A DNA stretch of 64,000 nucleotides from NCBI RefSeq assembly GCF_000002995.4, contig NW_025062479.1, positions 11,451,721 through 11,515,720 of the forward strand, read 5' to 3'. The position numbers were made by a program, and so were the translations under genes. Below, piece by piece: positions 51,774 through 64,000 of this stretch. The notes beneath the pieces are model-generated. The model saw only the letters and a list, made by a program, of their open reading frames with translations. It was not told the origin of the DNA and ran no database searches. The stretch is from Brugia malayi (lineage: Eukaryota > Nematoda > Chromadorea > Rhabditida > Onchocercidae). How positions within the stretch are numbered: the stretch's first letter is position 1; each line of letters starts with the position of its first letter.

Positions 51774-54388
51774 CTGAAAAGCACAATTTCATTTGGCTTC
51801 AACAATGCAATAAAAAAAAAGAAAGAAAAAAGATGCTTGCAACTGTATGAAAAAGAACTGGTGTAAACAAATCAGCAATGTTTACCTCTTATCTCTGTAG
51901 CACAATACAGTACTACTAAAACGGCAAAACTGTTCCAACAATGTAATAGTGTCATTACCCAGTACCAAGTACAATTAGGCCAAGTCCATGTAACACAACA
52001 TACATCAGCGCCAAGCATATTAAGATTGAGCTGGTGAAGTGAAGGACAGCGGAAGAGAGGGGTAGGGAGGTATGTGAGGAAATAAAATGATAGGAATTAC
52101 ATCAAAAACATAATCTTTTGTCCAGGCTTTTCCCGTCTTACATTTCATAATTTTACTACATATAGGACTGATATGAACATATATAACTTCTCAATCATAA
52201 AATACTTACATATATTAGAAAATGCATAAAAACACAGTAATAGTTCAAATAAGTAGTCCAAGTAATAATTCCATGTAAACGTTATCGAAATACAATTACC
52301 CGTTAGTATGCCTCAATCCCAATGAGGCATGTATGATACAAGTCTGAAATGAAAAAAAATGTGGGATGTGACTCAAAACTTTGAAATCTATAGCGGCCTC
52401 TAGACATTCCACAGAAATAACTCATACCTCTTCTGCTAGTGAAATGAGTTAATTCAAAAAAATACCAACTGCTTTTCTAAATTCCCTGATGGAAATACAT
52501 GAAGCATGGAAATGAAATAGAGCAATTAAATACAGGATAGTATAAGAAGAAATGAAGAACAGCCACTTTTTTTAAGGTTTTAAAGCAATGCATACCTCAA
52601 TGAACACCACATTCTAAAATTATCAAGAAAACTCAAAGTTTCAAAGACTAAACAACTTTTTTTCCATACATTAGAACACCCAAAGAAGCGCTAATGTTTA
52701 TCCCAGCCAACATAGCCTGACCAGCAACCAACTGTGGCAAGTGAAACTTTACCACTTCCAATATCTCTCAGAATCTCATTCACTATAACATTACTTTATC
52801 TTACTCGAAAAACATAAAGTAACTATCGGGGACACAAATTCATTAAAAATATGCGAAGTAATGGTTAAAATCCCGAAATTCAACAAGAAATGTTCTTCTG
52901 TGCATATTTTATCACTTAGTACCACATGCTTGGAAAAAATAAAAAAATTGGCAACTTTGGAAACCATTGAATTACAGTTGAAGTTTTAAGATGCATGAAC
53001 TGGAATTTTGAAATGTCAATCATTTTAATTTAAACACTGGAAATTCCTTGAAGCATAAATTATGCAATTTTAATGACTGGGAATTTACCTATGAATAAAA
53101 CATGATGAATTCTTGGGGATGTAAGAGAACCAGGCCACATAATACAGTGCAAACTGGAAGTTAAATCAGTAAACTGATGTGTTTTTCTTTCGAAAGATTT
53201 AATGAAATATAATGACACAGCATTAATCGTTTCGTCTAAGAAAAAAAAAAAAAAAACTTGTCTATGATTTGATGAAATTACCAAACTTAGCAAACAATAT
53301 TCTTCCTCATTTCTCACGAAAAATTTTGACCGAAATTTCAAAAGTAATAATTTTACTTTTGAAATTTCTCAAAACGAAAAGGACTGATGTTGTGGATAAA
53401 AGGAACAAAAGATTTTTGAATTTCGATAAACTAGTACGCAAGAAGAAAAAAGCACTACATAAAAAAGAGTAACACTTCAATTTTTAAAAAGAATTCCAGA
53501 CGGTAACACCTTCAAATTCACACTATAAAAAGAAAAAATGGAATATGATATATACACAACAAGCTTAATAAACACCCCAAAGCGTTATTTTCAATAATAA
53601 AAATTATATAAATTTGAATTTTTTATCCAAAATGAAGCTGAATTTCCATAAGAACTCGATAAAGCATCAGAACCCAAAATGAAATTTCTTTGAGATTCTA
53701 AATCGTAAAATACGAAAAGTCTTAAAAGAGTACACCCGTTTACTGCTTGTATATTTGTCGAAATTGCTGCAACAATTTAAAAAAAATGTGACAAAACTTA
53801 AAGAAGCGAACAAGTGCAGACACAGGCTGTCCCATCACTGAAACAAACAAAATGAGCTTATTCTGATAAAGCTTTGTAAAATGTCAATACAGATGAATTT
53901 TTTAAAAGCATGATTAACATTATAGACATAACATATCTTTTAGCAAATAGTTGCCTGCTTGCTGTAGTTTGTATATTGAAAATAAGCAAGAAACAAAAAA
54001 GTGAGAAAACGAAATACACTTCCTAACTGAAATAATTCGAAATTATAAAAGCAAAAATTTTAAAGACAACATTAAATAGCAATGAAATGACTAGAGAAAA
54101 TTAAAATTAAATTGAAATTAAAGAATTCGTAAAGCATGCTTGATTTGTACATAGCAAGAGAAAATAGAAAAAAAAGGCTAAAGCTTTTTGCAACGCTAAA
54201 ATAAATGATGACCTAGCTTTAATCACATGAAAGACATCGGATTATGGTATGAGGGAATCTTTGAAAAGCTTACTTGTAATTTTCAATAGATTTGATTAAA
54301 CTATCCTCAACATACCAAATCAAATACAGCAGAATTGTGCAGTTTGAATCATGCTATTAGAAAGTAAAAGATGTGAAATAGATCAGAC

Positions 54389-54422
<34 letters not shown>

Positions 54423-54799
54423 GAAGACACAGATAACCAGAATTGTAAAGCTAATGGAGTGAAGTCTTAAAGCTCTCAATTTTATGTACAAACACAAGAT
54501 AAGCAGGCTATAATAAGCAAGAAATATAATCAATATTTTTTCCTAATAAAGTAGAACAAGGGAACATCATAAACAAAATAACTAAAGATCTGATGGTGGT
54601 AAAATTAAAAATATATTAAAATTAAAAAATAAAAGATTATGAATGAGCAATAAAAGTACTGCTAATAAAAAAAGACTCAAAAATAATTATTAAAAATTTT
54701 CGAGAACGCTCTTTTCTGCATATTTCTGAAACAAGAATAGAAGAATGAGGATATAATTAATATAAAGTTCCATTAGCAAGAGAAAGGAGTAAAATATGC
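51774..54799. other. Intergenic region upstream of PAQR and downstream of the LRR-Ig gene
   Basis: About 3 kb, AT-rich, including a 31-nt poly-T run at 54391-54421. A short G-rich purine stretch lies at 52028-52080. No exon supported; it should contain the PAQR promoter and the LRR-Ig 3' UTR. Confidence 0.5.
54391..54421. repeat. Poly-T tract, 31 nt
   Basis: Uninterrupted T run (poly-A in the direction of the flanking minus-strand genes), about 380 nt downstream of the LRR-Ig stop codon. Confidence 0.95.
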
Positions 54800-57716
54800 T
54801 TAAACCACCATGTTAACTTGTGTTGTTTCCGTTAGCACACCACTATCTCTTTCACTCGCGGGCTGCTTTTCAATTGTTGTTGCAGCCGAATCACTCTAAA
54901 AGATACTGGGAACGATTTGTTTCAAAAAATAACATGGAGCGCAAGTATTCCTTATTTAAAATTTTTAAAAAATAAACTATTCCAGTGCTAATAAACTTTT
55001 TGAAATTCATAAATTTTATTAAATGAAATCCTTGCAACCAACAAAAGCGAATTTACCAACCTTTACAGAAGAATACTGCCTTGAGTCTTTTCGCTTTCCC
55101 ATGAGCAAAATTACGGAGCATATACCAGAAGCTAGTAAAAGGAAGGTGATGGCGCAAATAGCAAGTGAGTATTGCAAACTTCTATCAATTGAAATCTTAT
55201 CAATATCTTCACGTCTCTTGTTCCAGTCCTCTTCAGCACCCATTTCAACAACTAACGTCGAAGACACCCGTGAAAGTACCTCATTACCTACTTTAAATTC
55301 GCATCCGTAAACGCCACTGTCTGAAGCTCGCGCCTGAATGCAAATTACAGAACTTCGAAAGTTTAAAGACTCAATTTTAAAACTCAAAGAGGAAATAAAT
55401 ACCACTTCCAAAATGAAAACACATAGAAATGATATAAATTAAAATTGAAATTTGACATACTTCACTTAGCACCAGCAACTGATTGCCAGCTTTAAAGGCT
55501 AGACGTGAAGAAGCTGTATTGGGATCAATTAAACGACCATCACGCAACCACTGCACTGACACACGAAACTGTTTATTGATTGAACAATTGAAAATTACCG
55601 TCGCTCCGGAATGTACTTTACGATCCTCAAGTTGTGGCCAGACTTTATCTGATATGCAAATTTCGAAATATAATTCGATTAGTGTAATACAGAAAATTCG
55701 CAAGTCAAGAAGAAAAAATTCATCTATAAATGAAGTCAAAACTAAACTGAATAGAACATAAAATAAAAAATCCAAACTTCTACCAGTAGAAATTACTCCA
55801 AAATAAACCGAAAAAATAGTAGAAAGTAACAAACAAATTATGATTACCATAAACAAGAACGTGTGCCGAACTTTCCACATGTCCAGCTTCATTGCTTACA
55901 CGACACGTATAAATACCCGTATCTGCTAATGAGACATTGACCACATATAAATTATCATCATTAGCTTTCACGTGTAAGCGTCTTTCCACAGCAGCTGGAA
56001 ATGAATCGCCACCATCTTTCATCCACTTAATGACTGGGGTCGGAACGCCTTAAAAGATTTTGGAGTGAGAAATAGGAGTTACAGGGTATGGGAAAAGAGA
56101 GAGAAGAGGAAAGATTCGAAAAAAGACCCTTCACTGTTTAAATGATTTCAAACCTAAAAACTTTTTTCCACACTAAACTGGAAGAAAGTGCTATAAGCTA
56201 ACTAAACAATACAAGGTGTCTCATAAAACCTACTTAAAAATCTTGGAGTAACACAAGTAAAAATACTTATGTTACAAGCTTTATAAAACAAAAATGCATA
56301 GAAATGCTTACCTTGTGCAGCGCATCTTAACCTAGCGCTGCCACCACGAACAATCGATACATTTGACGGTGAATAACGAATTCGCGGTTTTTGTAGGACC
56401 ATTAATTTCACTCTGTAAACGAGAAAATTATTCAGATTATTGAATAAAAGAAAATCAGTGGTGACAACTACCTTTGGCCTAGACAAAACGGGTGCGTTTT
56501 GACCCACTGAATTATTGACAGATGGATGAAACTAGCAAAAAACGCAAAGTTTTACTTCAAAGAATATGCCGAGCCATAATGATTCCGTACAATACATTGA
56601 TATTCCGCCTGATCACTAAAATCAATGTCACTGAGTTGCAATTCACTAAAAAGATATTCCATTGCAAGTCCTGTAGCCGTGCCTAAAAGATGCTTTAAAT
56701 TATTTTATTTAGATTCATGAAGGCTTTATGAAGACTTAGCCAATAATTATAGAAACTAACCGTTTGTAGTCGATGAATGATTATAAACGAAAATAGTTGT
56801 CGCATCATGCGATAATAGACGAAATCGTCCATCACGAATAACTTTCCATTTGATATCCAATGGCGTAGCACCATAACCAGTACAATTTAATTTAACACTA
56901 GTTCCTAGTAGCGCTTTCACTAATGCGATGGGATGATTCAACAATCGAGGACGGGGCGAATCATCAACTGAAAGAAATTTCATTCTTGAATCATTGAATT
57001 TCAAAGTCAATGAATTAAATTTAATAACCATGAAAAAAAAAAAAAAAAAAAAAAGAAAACTGATTTGTAAACTAAGCCCGGAAATATGAAACATGACAAA
57101 TGACCAGCTTTAAACCGTACCACATGTCAGATTTGCATCATCAATCACAGCAACATCAATACCACGTAATGCTACTGGATAGGAACACAACATTGTTATG
57201 GTTTTGCGATCCAGTTTGGATGAAAATAGCCAGTGCGAAAACCACTTCAGCTCACAATCACAAACAAGAGATGAAGTATTAATAAAACTGCAAATCAGAA
57301 ATAGCTCTGAAGAGAGGAAAGCTTCCAAATAAAAATACTACTAATAATATATGGAATTATATTGGTTATCTCATTTATAAACTAACTTACAGTCGTCTCA
57401 AGTGTAGGTATTCAAATGCACCATTCTGCACGCCAGCAATAGGATTATCCGTCAAATCGAGATTTTGTAATGCTGGAAAATTTTCAAATGCACGTGCTGG
57501 AATTGTTCGAACTCGATTAGAAGTAAATTTGAGGGTCCGCAACGTTGGTAAAGAGGTATTTGCAAGAACTGACTCATCTTCAACACACATTGCCAATCCA
57601 TTTCCAGAAAGATCACTGAAAACATTTAATTAACACGTTAATGTTATATATTAAACTGAACAAAGAGTTGAAATATCGCCAAATTCCTGAAAATGAGGAT
57701 TTCCCTGGACCGTATG

Positions 57717-57747
<31 letters not shown>

Positions 57748-60170
57748 AAGTACCTGAATGAAATGTAAACTAACAGATAATTTAATTTATCCAAATCATG
57801 CATCGCATTTCGATGGATTGTATCTATTTGATTATCAGCTAATGAGAGATATTCCAGACGTGAAAGCTTTTTAAACAATAGTGAAGGAAGCGTACGAAGA
57901 CGATTCGAAGACAAATCAAGCCATTGTAAAGTCGAGCATAGAGACCATACTGATGAATCTATCCATGCAACGTCGTTTGAACTCAGATCACTAGAAAGAT
58001 TGTAATATTTTGAGAAACAGTTTGATTTCAAGATTTCACAAGCTAAAACTTTCATGAAAATTTGAATCTACTAAAATGAATCCTGAACTTAGATTTAAAG
58101 TAAAAGATACAGAGCTGTAAGCGAATGCATCCCATACAGCCAACCACCAGTGACTGCCTTCAATTGATTTTCGGCAATATTCAACCTCTGAAGCTGTTCC
58201 AAACCCCAGAATGTCCCATCTTCAAGTGTACCCAACAAATTTCGCGTCAGTGACAAATTTTGAAGAGATGTCAGTGAACTGAACGTCAGTGCATGCAAAA
58301 CTGCGAGACGATTACGACTGAGATCTCTAAAAATACTTCATTTGCCGAATAAAATACGAAAGTAAGTAAGGGGAAGAAAAACAAATCCGTTTAATAAAAA
58401 GGAGAGTAAGCTTCAAACAGGAAAAAAAAAACTATGAAAATTACTTTTGTTTCACTTGAAAAAAAAAAAAAATCAATATTTAGAATTTATAATTAGCATA
58501 AATTTCTTACACATACCAATAACGTGAAATAAGAAAAAAAGAAAAATAAACTTTTGAGAATCAAAATTACACACTCAAAACTGCTTCCGATTCTTACAGT
58601 CTAAGAAAATCTGTTAGGTTCAATAAAAATAAGACCACTACTTATGGCGGCAACACGCACACAAGAAATGTAAAATCAAAGATTTATTTAAACGTTTGCT
58701 TACAAAAATCGAAGTGCAAACAGTCCCTGAAAAGCATTTTTTTCGATGGTTTCAATTTTGTTCCGTGATAACCTCAAAACTCGAAGTGACTGCAGCGCTA
58801 TGAATGTATCGGAACGCAATGACGCCAACAAGTTATTGCTGAGATCTCTATAAGAATACGCATTGAAAGAACTTAAACAAAGTGGTAAAATCTATAAATT
58901 TTCAAATTTGAAATAAAAGATTGCATCTTTCAATTATTTCGTGATCAGAAAAGTTTGAAGTTGGCAGTATAACTTCACAAAAAAAAAGAAGAAAAAAGAA
59001 GAAACATCACAAAAATATAAACTCATACAATTTTGTGATTTTGGCGTTAGCGGCTTGCAACACATGCAAATGCGGGAAATCACGCAAAACATTACGACTC
59101 AAGTCGACTACGTCAATCTTCGCAATCCGTGAAACATCAATGGTCGTAATTTGCGAAATGTTATTCGCTTTGCTAAAGAAGTTTTAATTGAATTCATTTT
59201 TCTCATGGTTTCTTGACTAAGAACTTGCAGTGGAAGTACGAACTGAGAAGTTGTTTTACGAAGGTTAATAAAACTTACAGATCAAGTTTACGCAAATTCG
59301 CTAAAGATTCAATCCCAAGCGGAATCGAAGTTAGCCGATTCTTCCGAAGCAAGCTGGAAAATATTTACAGATGTTGATTCAAACTAATAATATACAGTAG
59401 TAGAGTGATGACGTTCTTAAAGCACAAATGGAATAGGTGTTCTTATCAAGTGTCAAGAAAAATTCACTGTAAAAGCCAAATGTAACACGCCAGGTCTAAT
59501 TCGGCATAAGCCTATCTAAGAGACTCGCCACATTAACTGCACTATTTTAACCATAAATGATTCCTTGAGTTACTTAAACTTCACCAATTTATATTCACAG
59601 AGTAATAAGGTAACATATTCCACAAGAAACTAGAGTAATATAAAGCGTAGTTTAGTAGATGAAAAAAGAGCAAATTGCATACAGCGCTTCAAGTTGAGGA
59701 GTATGGGCGAAAACAAGACGTGAGAAACCACCGATATGATTCTCGCTGAGATCCCTAAAAATACGAGAAAAAAATTCATTTCAATATATGTAAAATTACT
59801 ACAAATCACATGCACGCAAAAAAGAAAAAAATTTATGCTGTTGCAGCGAATGTTACATTACTAACTTCGTTATTAAAATGCATCAGAACTTACAGAGAAA
59901 TAAGACTGCTCAATCCAACGAAAGCAGTAGGCAAGATTTTTTCAATATAATTCCCTTGAAGTTCTCTATAAAAATTGAGTATAAATAGCAATATATTTCT
60001 GATTGGATACATTAAAGCTTATCTCCCAATCTTTTTTCTAATGATACAGCCGTATGGGTTAGCGTAGCAATAATATAATCCACTGTTATAATTAATATAA
60101 CACCAATATTTGATAATACACCAATATTTCATATGAAGACGAATCAAGCAATCAAAAATTATATTACTAT

Positions 60171-60205
<35 letters not shown>

Positions 60206-60605
60206 ATTTATTTAGCTCCATCCTGCCGAGTTCCTTAACCTCTCACCAACATTAATCCTTAAACGTAGTTCTAAAAAGCTTTAGCTAGCATGTGAAAATA
60301 CAAATATTTTTTTGAGATTCAAACATCCACTTTACATAAGTCCTTTTTAGAAAGGAATCCTCACGAAATTCTATTTACAAATTGAAAAGATTTAAATTAA
60401 CGTCATAATATGCATACAGCGTAATCGCCCAAGATGGAAGTGAAAACGGAACATCGGTTAAACTGCGATGACTACAGTCGATGTGGGTATCAAGGCAATA
60501 ACATTCTTCAGGACACTGTTCTAGGCAAATCACTCTGGTGGACAGAACGAACATTGTCATGCATAATATAAGCGTTCGATTCTTTGCGTAAAACCATTGC
60601 CCCAT
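54800..60605 (-). CDS. sma-10: LRIG/SMA-10-type leucine-rich-repeat and immunoglobulin transmembrane protein
   Basis: LRIG proteins tune growth-factor and BMP receptor trafficking; C. elegans SMA-10 promotes BMP body-size signalling. Seventeen minus-strand exons: 60605-60418, 59965-59894, 59754-59683, 59353-59279, 59172-59029, 58847-58704, 58326-58111, 57990-57775, 57615-57391, 57287-57121, 56967-56761, 56682-56556, 56412-56312, 56048-55848, 55648-55461, 55333-55061 and 54895-54800. They give 903 residues. Order: signal peptide (about 1-27), Cys-rich LRR cap ([14 protein letters not shown]), about 15 LRRs to residue 450, C-terminal LRR cap (CDCELKW...LTC), then three Ig domains. Ig Cys pairs: KLNCTG/EYQCIV, RLRCAA/IYTCRV and IFNCSI/VYGCEF. 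A membrane helix spans about 836-859, followed by a tail of about 44 residues ending TQVNMVV. The architecture and length match LRIG; the symbol assumes one-to-one orthology. Confidence 0.9.
60175..60202. repeat. (TA)n microsatellite in the first LRR-Ig intron
   Basis: 28 nt of TA repeats between exon 1 and exon 2. Confidence 0.95.
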
Positions 60606-60619
60606 CACATTAGAACAAC

Positions 60620-60632
60620 CTACAATTAAACG
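60620..60632 (-). other. Probable trans-splice acceptor of the LRR-Ig gene
   Basis: TTTAATTGTAG on the minus strand, AG at 60621-60620, 14 nt before the chosen ATG. It marks the likely 5' end of the mature mRNA. Confidence 0.5.
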
Positions 60633-63600
60633 AATTAAGAGGGCTAGAGATGAGTAAAAACACGAAGTTTAGGATATCATCGAAGAAATGGAAAATGAAG
60701 GAAGAAAAAAAAAAAAAAACAAAAGTAATGCAATTTTTTCTTGATAATTTACATTGTAAATTATAAGTGAATAAATCTATCATCCTTTACTGGGATTCAT
60801 TTCAGAAACTTTAAAGAGACTTTAAGTTTGAAATTGATATTAAAATCAAGAATTTATAATTTACACTAAATAAGATTTAGGTACACCAATTTTTCTTTCT
60901 TGAGTACGCCACTAAAGAAGTACAGCCAAGTCATTGTTCCATCGAATGTTCATCCTTCATTCTAAATAATCGTCAAACGGTATAAAGCTTGGACCTATCC
61001 TGCTGGAATTATGATAAGTGATAATGTTGCACTGTAATTACCATAAATAATAGCACAATACTGCAATTATAGGGAATAATTATAAATAACAATGTGGCAG
61101 ATAAAAATCACTAAAACCTTACACGATACATTACGTACCGCTTTTACTTCTATAACTGTTTGATGCTTTATGTGAATATATCTTGCTACATAGACAGAAG
61201 TATTACAGTTCTAGCGACTTATAGGTTAATAACGAGAATTCTTATCACTTAATACTGGTAGCAGTAAACTACTTTTCAGTAGAGGTTTTAGGGAAAAATA
61301 AATTAGAAGAATCACTCTTGAAATTCCTGAAGTATCTTGCTACGCTGAATCTCATTTTGCATGGTTTTTTAAATGCAAACCTATCGGAAATTCCAACCAA
61401 AGTTTATGGAATTTATTCACATAGAAAGGAAATATAAGAAAATTATGGAATAGATGATTCAGAAGAACTTTCTAAACTTCTTCCGAAAGAATTCCGGTAA
61501 ACAGTTCCATTCCGGAAAAGGTACTAAAAAAAATGTCATACAACAAAAAATGCATAATAAACCTCCCCCACATATATTCGTCAACAAAATAAGAGAAAAG
61601 TAAATCTTAATCGCGCCATAGCCGCCCACTACTATAGAATACGGTTCGGCCCGAATTTTCAAAAAAAAAAATTGTTCAATCTGGTAGTCTTTTAATTTTG
61701 AAATTCATTTTCTTTCAAATTATTTGGAACAAAGTGTTTCTAAAGAAATAACAAATAATTATAACTAATTATAGTTCACGTCAATACATTCATTTATTGA
61801 AAAATGTTAATTTATGAATCCAATTAATTTATGGGAAAAACAGATTCAAAAGTGAAGAAATGAAAGTCTACACTTGTGTGTTTTTCATTTTCACTAATTT
61901 ATTAGTTGAGGGAATTGAGTTGATAATAAAATCATTGTCACATTTATATTATCAATGAAGAGAGAGGGAGAGAGAGTGATAAGATTGACTTTCATAAGTT
62001 AAAAATATGATGCATAGAAGATTGAGTATATTTTAGTATGCTTATCTATATTTTTTGAAGATGAAAATTGCAAGAAACTAAAGAGCATTGCAAAAGAACA
62101 TAATTGTGTACGAAATGACGCAACAAATTATGGCTTTTCAGAATGACAGTGGCATACATTATCGAGGTAAAAAGCAAAGGATTGGCACAAATAATCGAGG
62201 GAGCAGATAACGAAACTATCTATTAAAACTTTTGTTTTTCTAGACTAAAGTTACAGCAGAATATGAAGAATCACGTAAAACATAAAAGAACGATAGAAAA
62301 TATCCCATGGAGCGTTGTCGAATAGCTTTTCCAGAAAATAAGTTAAAATACCGTCTCATGAAAGGTAGTAAAGAATGTCAAATATGATACATGCAAGATT
62401 GTCCAGTGATGCCTCATGTAAGTGCAAAGTTTCCAAAGTTAAATTGAAAATTAATTTTTCAATATGCTTGATTTGGGAAATATTTGGAACAAGTATTCTT
62501 CCCTTGTTTTTCTCCTTTTCACCACTTTTTTTTTTAATTTGGGAAAAGTATCAGGTAGAGTTTTTTGGGTCGTTATTATAATTTATAACCTATTTATCAC
62601 ATTGGTCAATTTTTATCAACAAATAGGTAAAAAGCGTTTTTTTATTTATTTCTTGAAGATGCTTACGTATTTTCTTACAAATTACGACTTGAAAACGGGA
62701 AAAGTTTATAAGTGTGTTGATTACTTGATCAGAATTTTGCAGAAGATTTCACAGGATAAGCTTCATTATTTTAGTAGAATACTAGTATGTCTCAGCGTGT
62801 ATTGCAGAATTCTTTTACCTTCTTACCAAAATGTTTCTTCATTTCATGGATTTGTTTGCCGTATCATAGCACTTTTCTAAGAGCTTTGTTAATATTTTAT
62901 TTTGCTTTTGTCATACAGTAATTGGTTTCTTAAATGTCACCTGTCTTTGGGAGCAAAAAGCGTTGCATGTATGTACTAGGAACATTCCGGAAGTTTTTTT
63001 TTTTTTTTTAAATTCAGGTCTTATTAAAAGTTTCCACAACCATTCGACACTGTCGTAGAAAATTCATTTTGAAAAATAGTGCTAACTGCTAGAACTCTTA
63101 GAAAATAGCTGCAAATATTACAAATATGAAATGCTTTTCGAGCATTTATTCTGGGTCGTATTAATCGATGATGGAATTAGGTTATTTTTAGAATACATTA
63201 GGAAATGAATGTGAGAGAAGAAATTAAGGGAGAAGAAATTTGGCGTATTTTTGTATGAATAAAAATGCTTTTATGCTAAAAAAAAGACTTACATATTGCA
63301 ATAAATTATTTATATTGGTATAAGTGATAAAAGATCAAATGTTATCAAGTTAATGACAAGATCTGATAAGTACAATGTAGTTTAACAAATATATGAGGAA
63401 AGCTTATCGATTTCATTATCATACTACATCATATTACAGTTTAATGATAAAAATGTTGAACATATAACATGATTTATTTATTTATTTATTACATCTAAAA
63501 TGTTCGAAAGCAATTAAACATAAAGTATGATGCAAGTAATATGCTAAAATTACTTTGCAGTGGTACAGATACTCACATAAATTTTTAAATTTTGAGGCTA

Positions 63601-64000
63601 AATGAATAATTACTATTGTATTTTTCAGCGACATTCAATTATCATAGAAGAGAAAGTAGGAAGTTTGTTAATAATTCGAACAGTACTCCCACTAAATACT
63701 ACTTTTTTTAGTAGTCACATCTTTTTTAATCAAATAATTTTCAATTATTATTCATATATTTTCAACTGAACTAAACTATCAACAAGAAGACAAACTTATT
63801 GAGTAATGAAAAATTCCTCTTGTATGTATAAATATGATTACTTTGGTATCAAGTCATAAAGTGATCAAAATATGAAATAGTACAACTCTACAAAGCAATA
63901 ACTGATAACTAATCAATTTTGATCAATTCATTGATATCTCATTCCTCATCACGATGTGCATTTATTAATGAATTGATAACAGTTATGATCATTTAATCAA
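60633..64000. other. Intergenic AT-rich DNA to the window end
   Basis: About 3.4 kb upstream of the LRR-Ig gene. No exon on either strand shows family similarity or a convincing splice-site pair; the longest open stretch (62464-62880, plus) is compositionally biased, with hydrophobic AT-rich codons. Promoter sequence of the LRR-Ig gene is expected here. Confidence 0.5.

Noticed and set aside
55023..55310. Plus-strand open frame antisense to the last Ig and membrane exon of the LRIG gene
   Set aside because: Shadow of a well supported exon on the minus strand.
62464..62880. 138-codon plus-strand open frame near the window end
   Set aside because: Hydrophobic AT-driven composition, no recognisable domain, no splice or start context.

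Overview
The window is AT-rich eukaryotic DNA that reads as a nematode, most likely a filarial (onchocercid) species. Reasons: introns are mostly 100-400 nt, longer than the ~50 nt typical of Caenorhabditis; 3' splice sites are short T-rich tracts ending in TTTCAG, TTTTAG or TTTAAG; such acceptors sit 0-33 nt upstream of several start codons, as expected for spliced-leader trans-splicing; and every recognisable gene has a metazoan orthologue. The species cannot be fixed from the sequence alone. Exon models below were assembled by hand from splice signals, reading frame and protein similarity. Every junction was checked for phase, but no transcript data were used.

Layout: (1) 1-1322, minus: 5' part of a DNAJC25-type membrane J-protein. 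(2) 3110-12663, plus: four tandem genes, BRK1/HSPC300 (WAVE complex), NDUFA6/nuo-3 (complex I), COQ3 (ubiquinone O-methyltransferase) and Rab GDI/gdi-1. They look like one operon. The first two are only 6 nt apart, with no separate splice acceptor between them. (3) 13474-16225, minus: an eight-exon gene of unknown function, tail-to-tail with gdi-1. (4) 16226-28443: 12 kb of low-complexity sequence with several tandem and inverted repeats and no supported gene; it probably holds the 5' exons and regulatory region of the next gene. (5) 28444-31288, plus: MiT/TFE bHLH-zip transcription factor (HLH-30/TFEB), 5' end not found. (6) 32643-41980, minus: PDZRN3/4-type PDZ protein without RING, TRAF zinc fingers or first PDZ domain. 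(7) 47855-48687 and 49173-51763, minus: mitochondrial acyl carrier protein (NDUFAB1) lying 485 bp downstream of an adiponectin-receptor-type PAQR gene. (8) 54800-60605, minus: a 17-exon LRR-Ig transmembrane receptor of the LRIG/SMA-10 type. (9) 60620-64000: no gene seen.

How the genes relate: NDUFA6 and NDUFAB1 are direct partners in complex I (an LYR protein and its acyl carrier protein). COQ3 makes the quinone that complex I reduces. A perfect NRF-1-type palindrome lies upstream of the four-gene cluster. PAQR, LRIG/SMA-10 and HLH-30 are membrane-lipid, BMP and lysosome/starvation regulators in other animals. No viral, toxin, CRISPR or intact transposon sequence was recognised.
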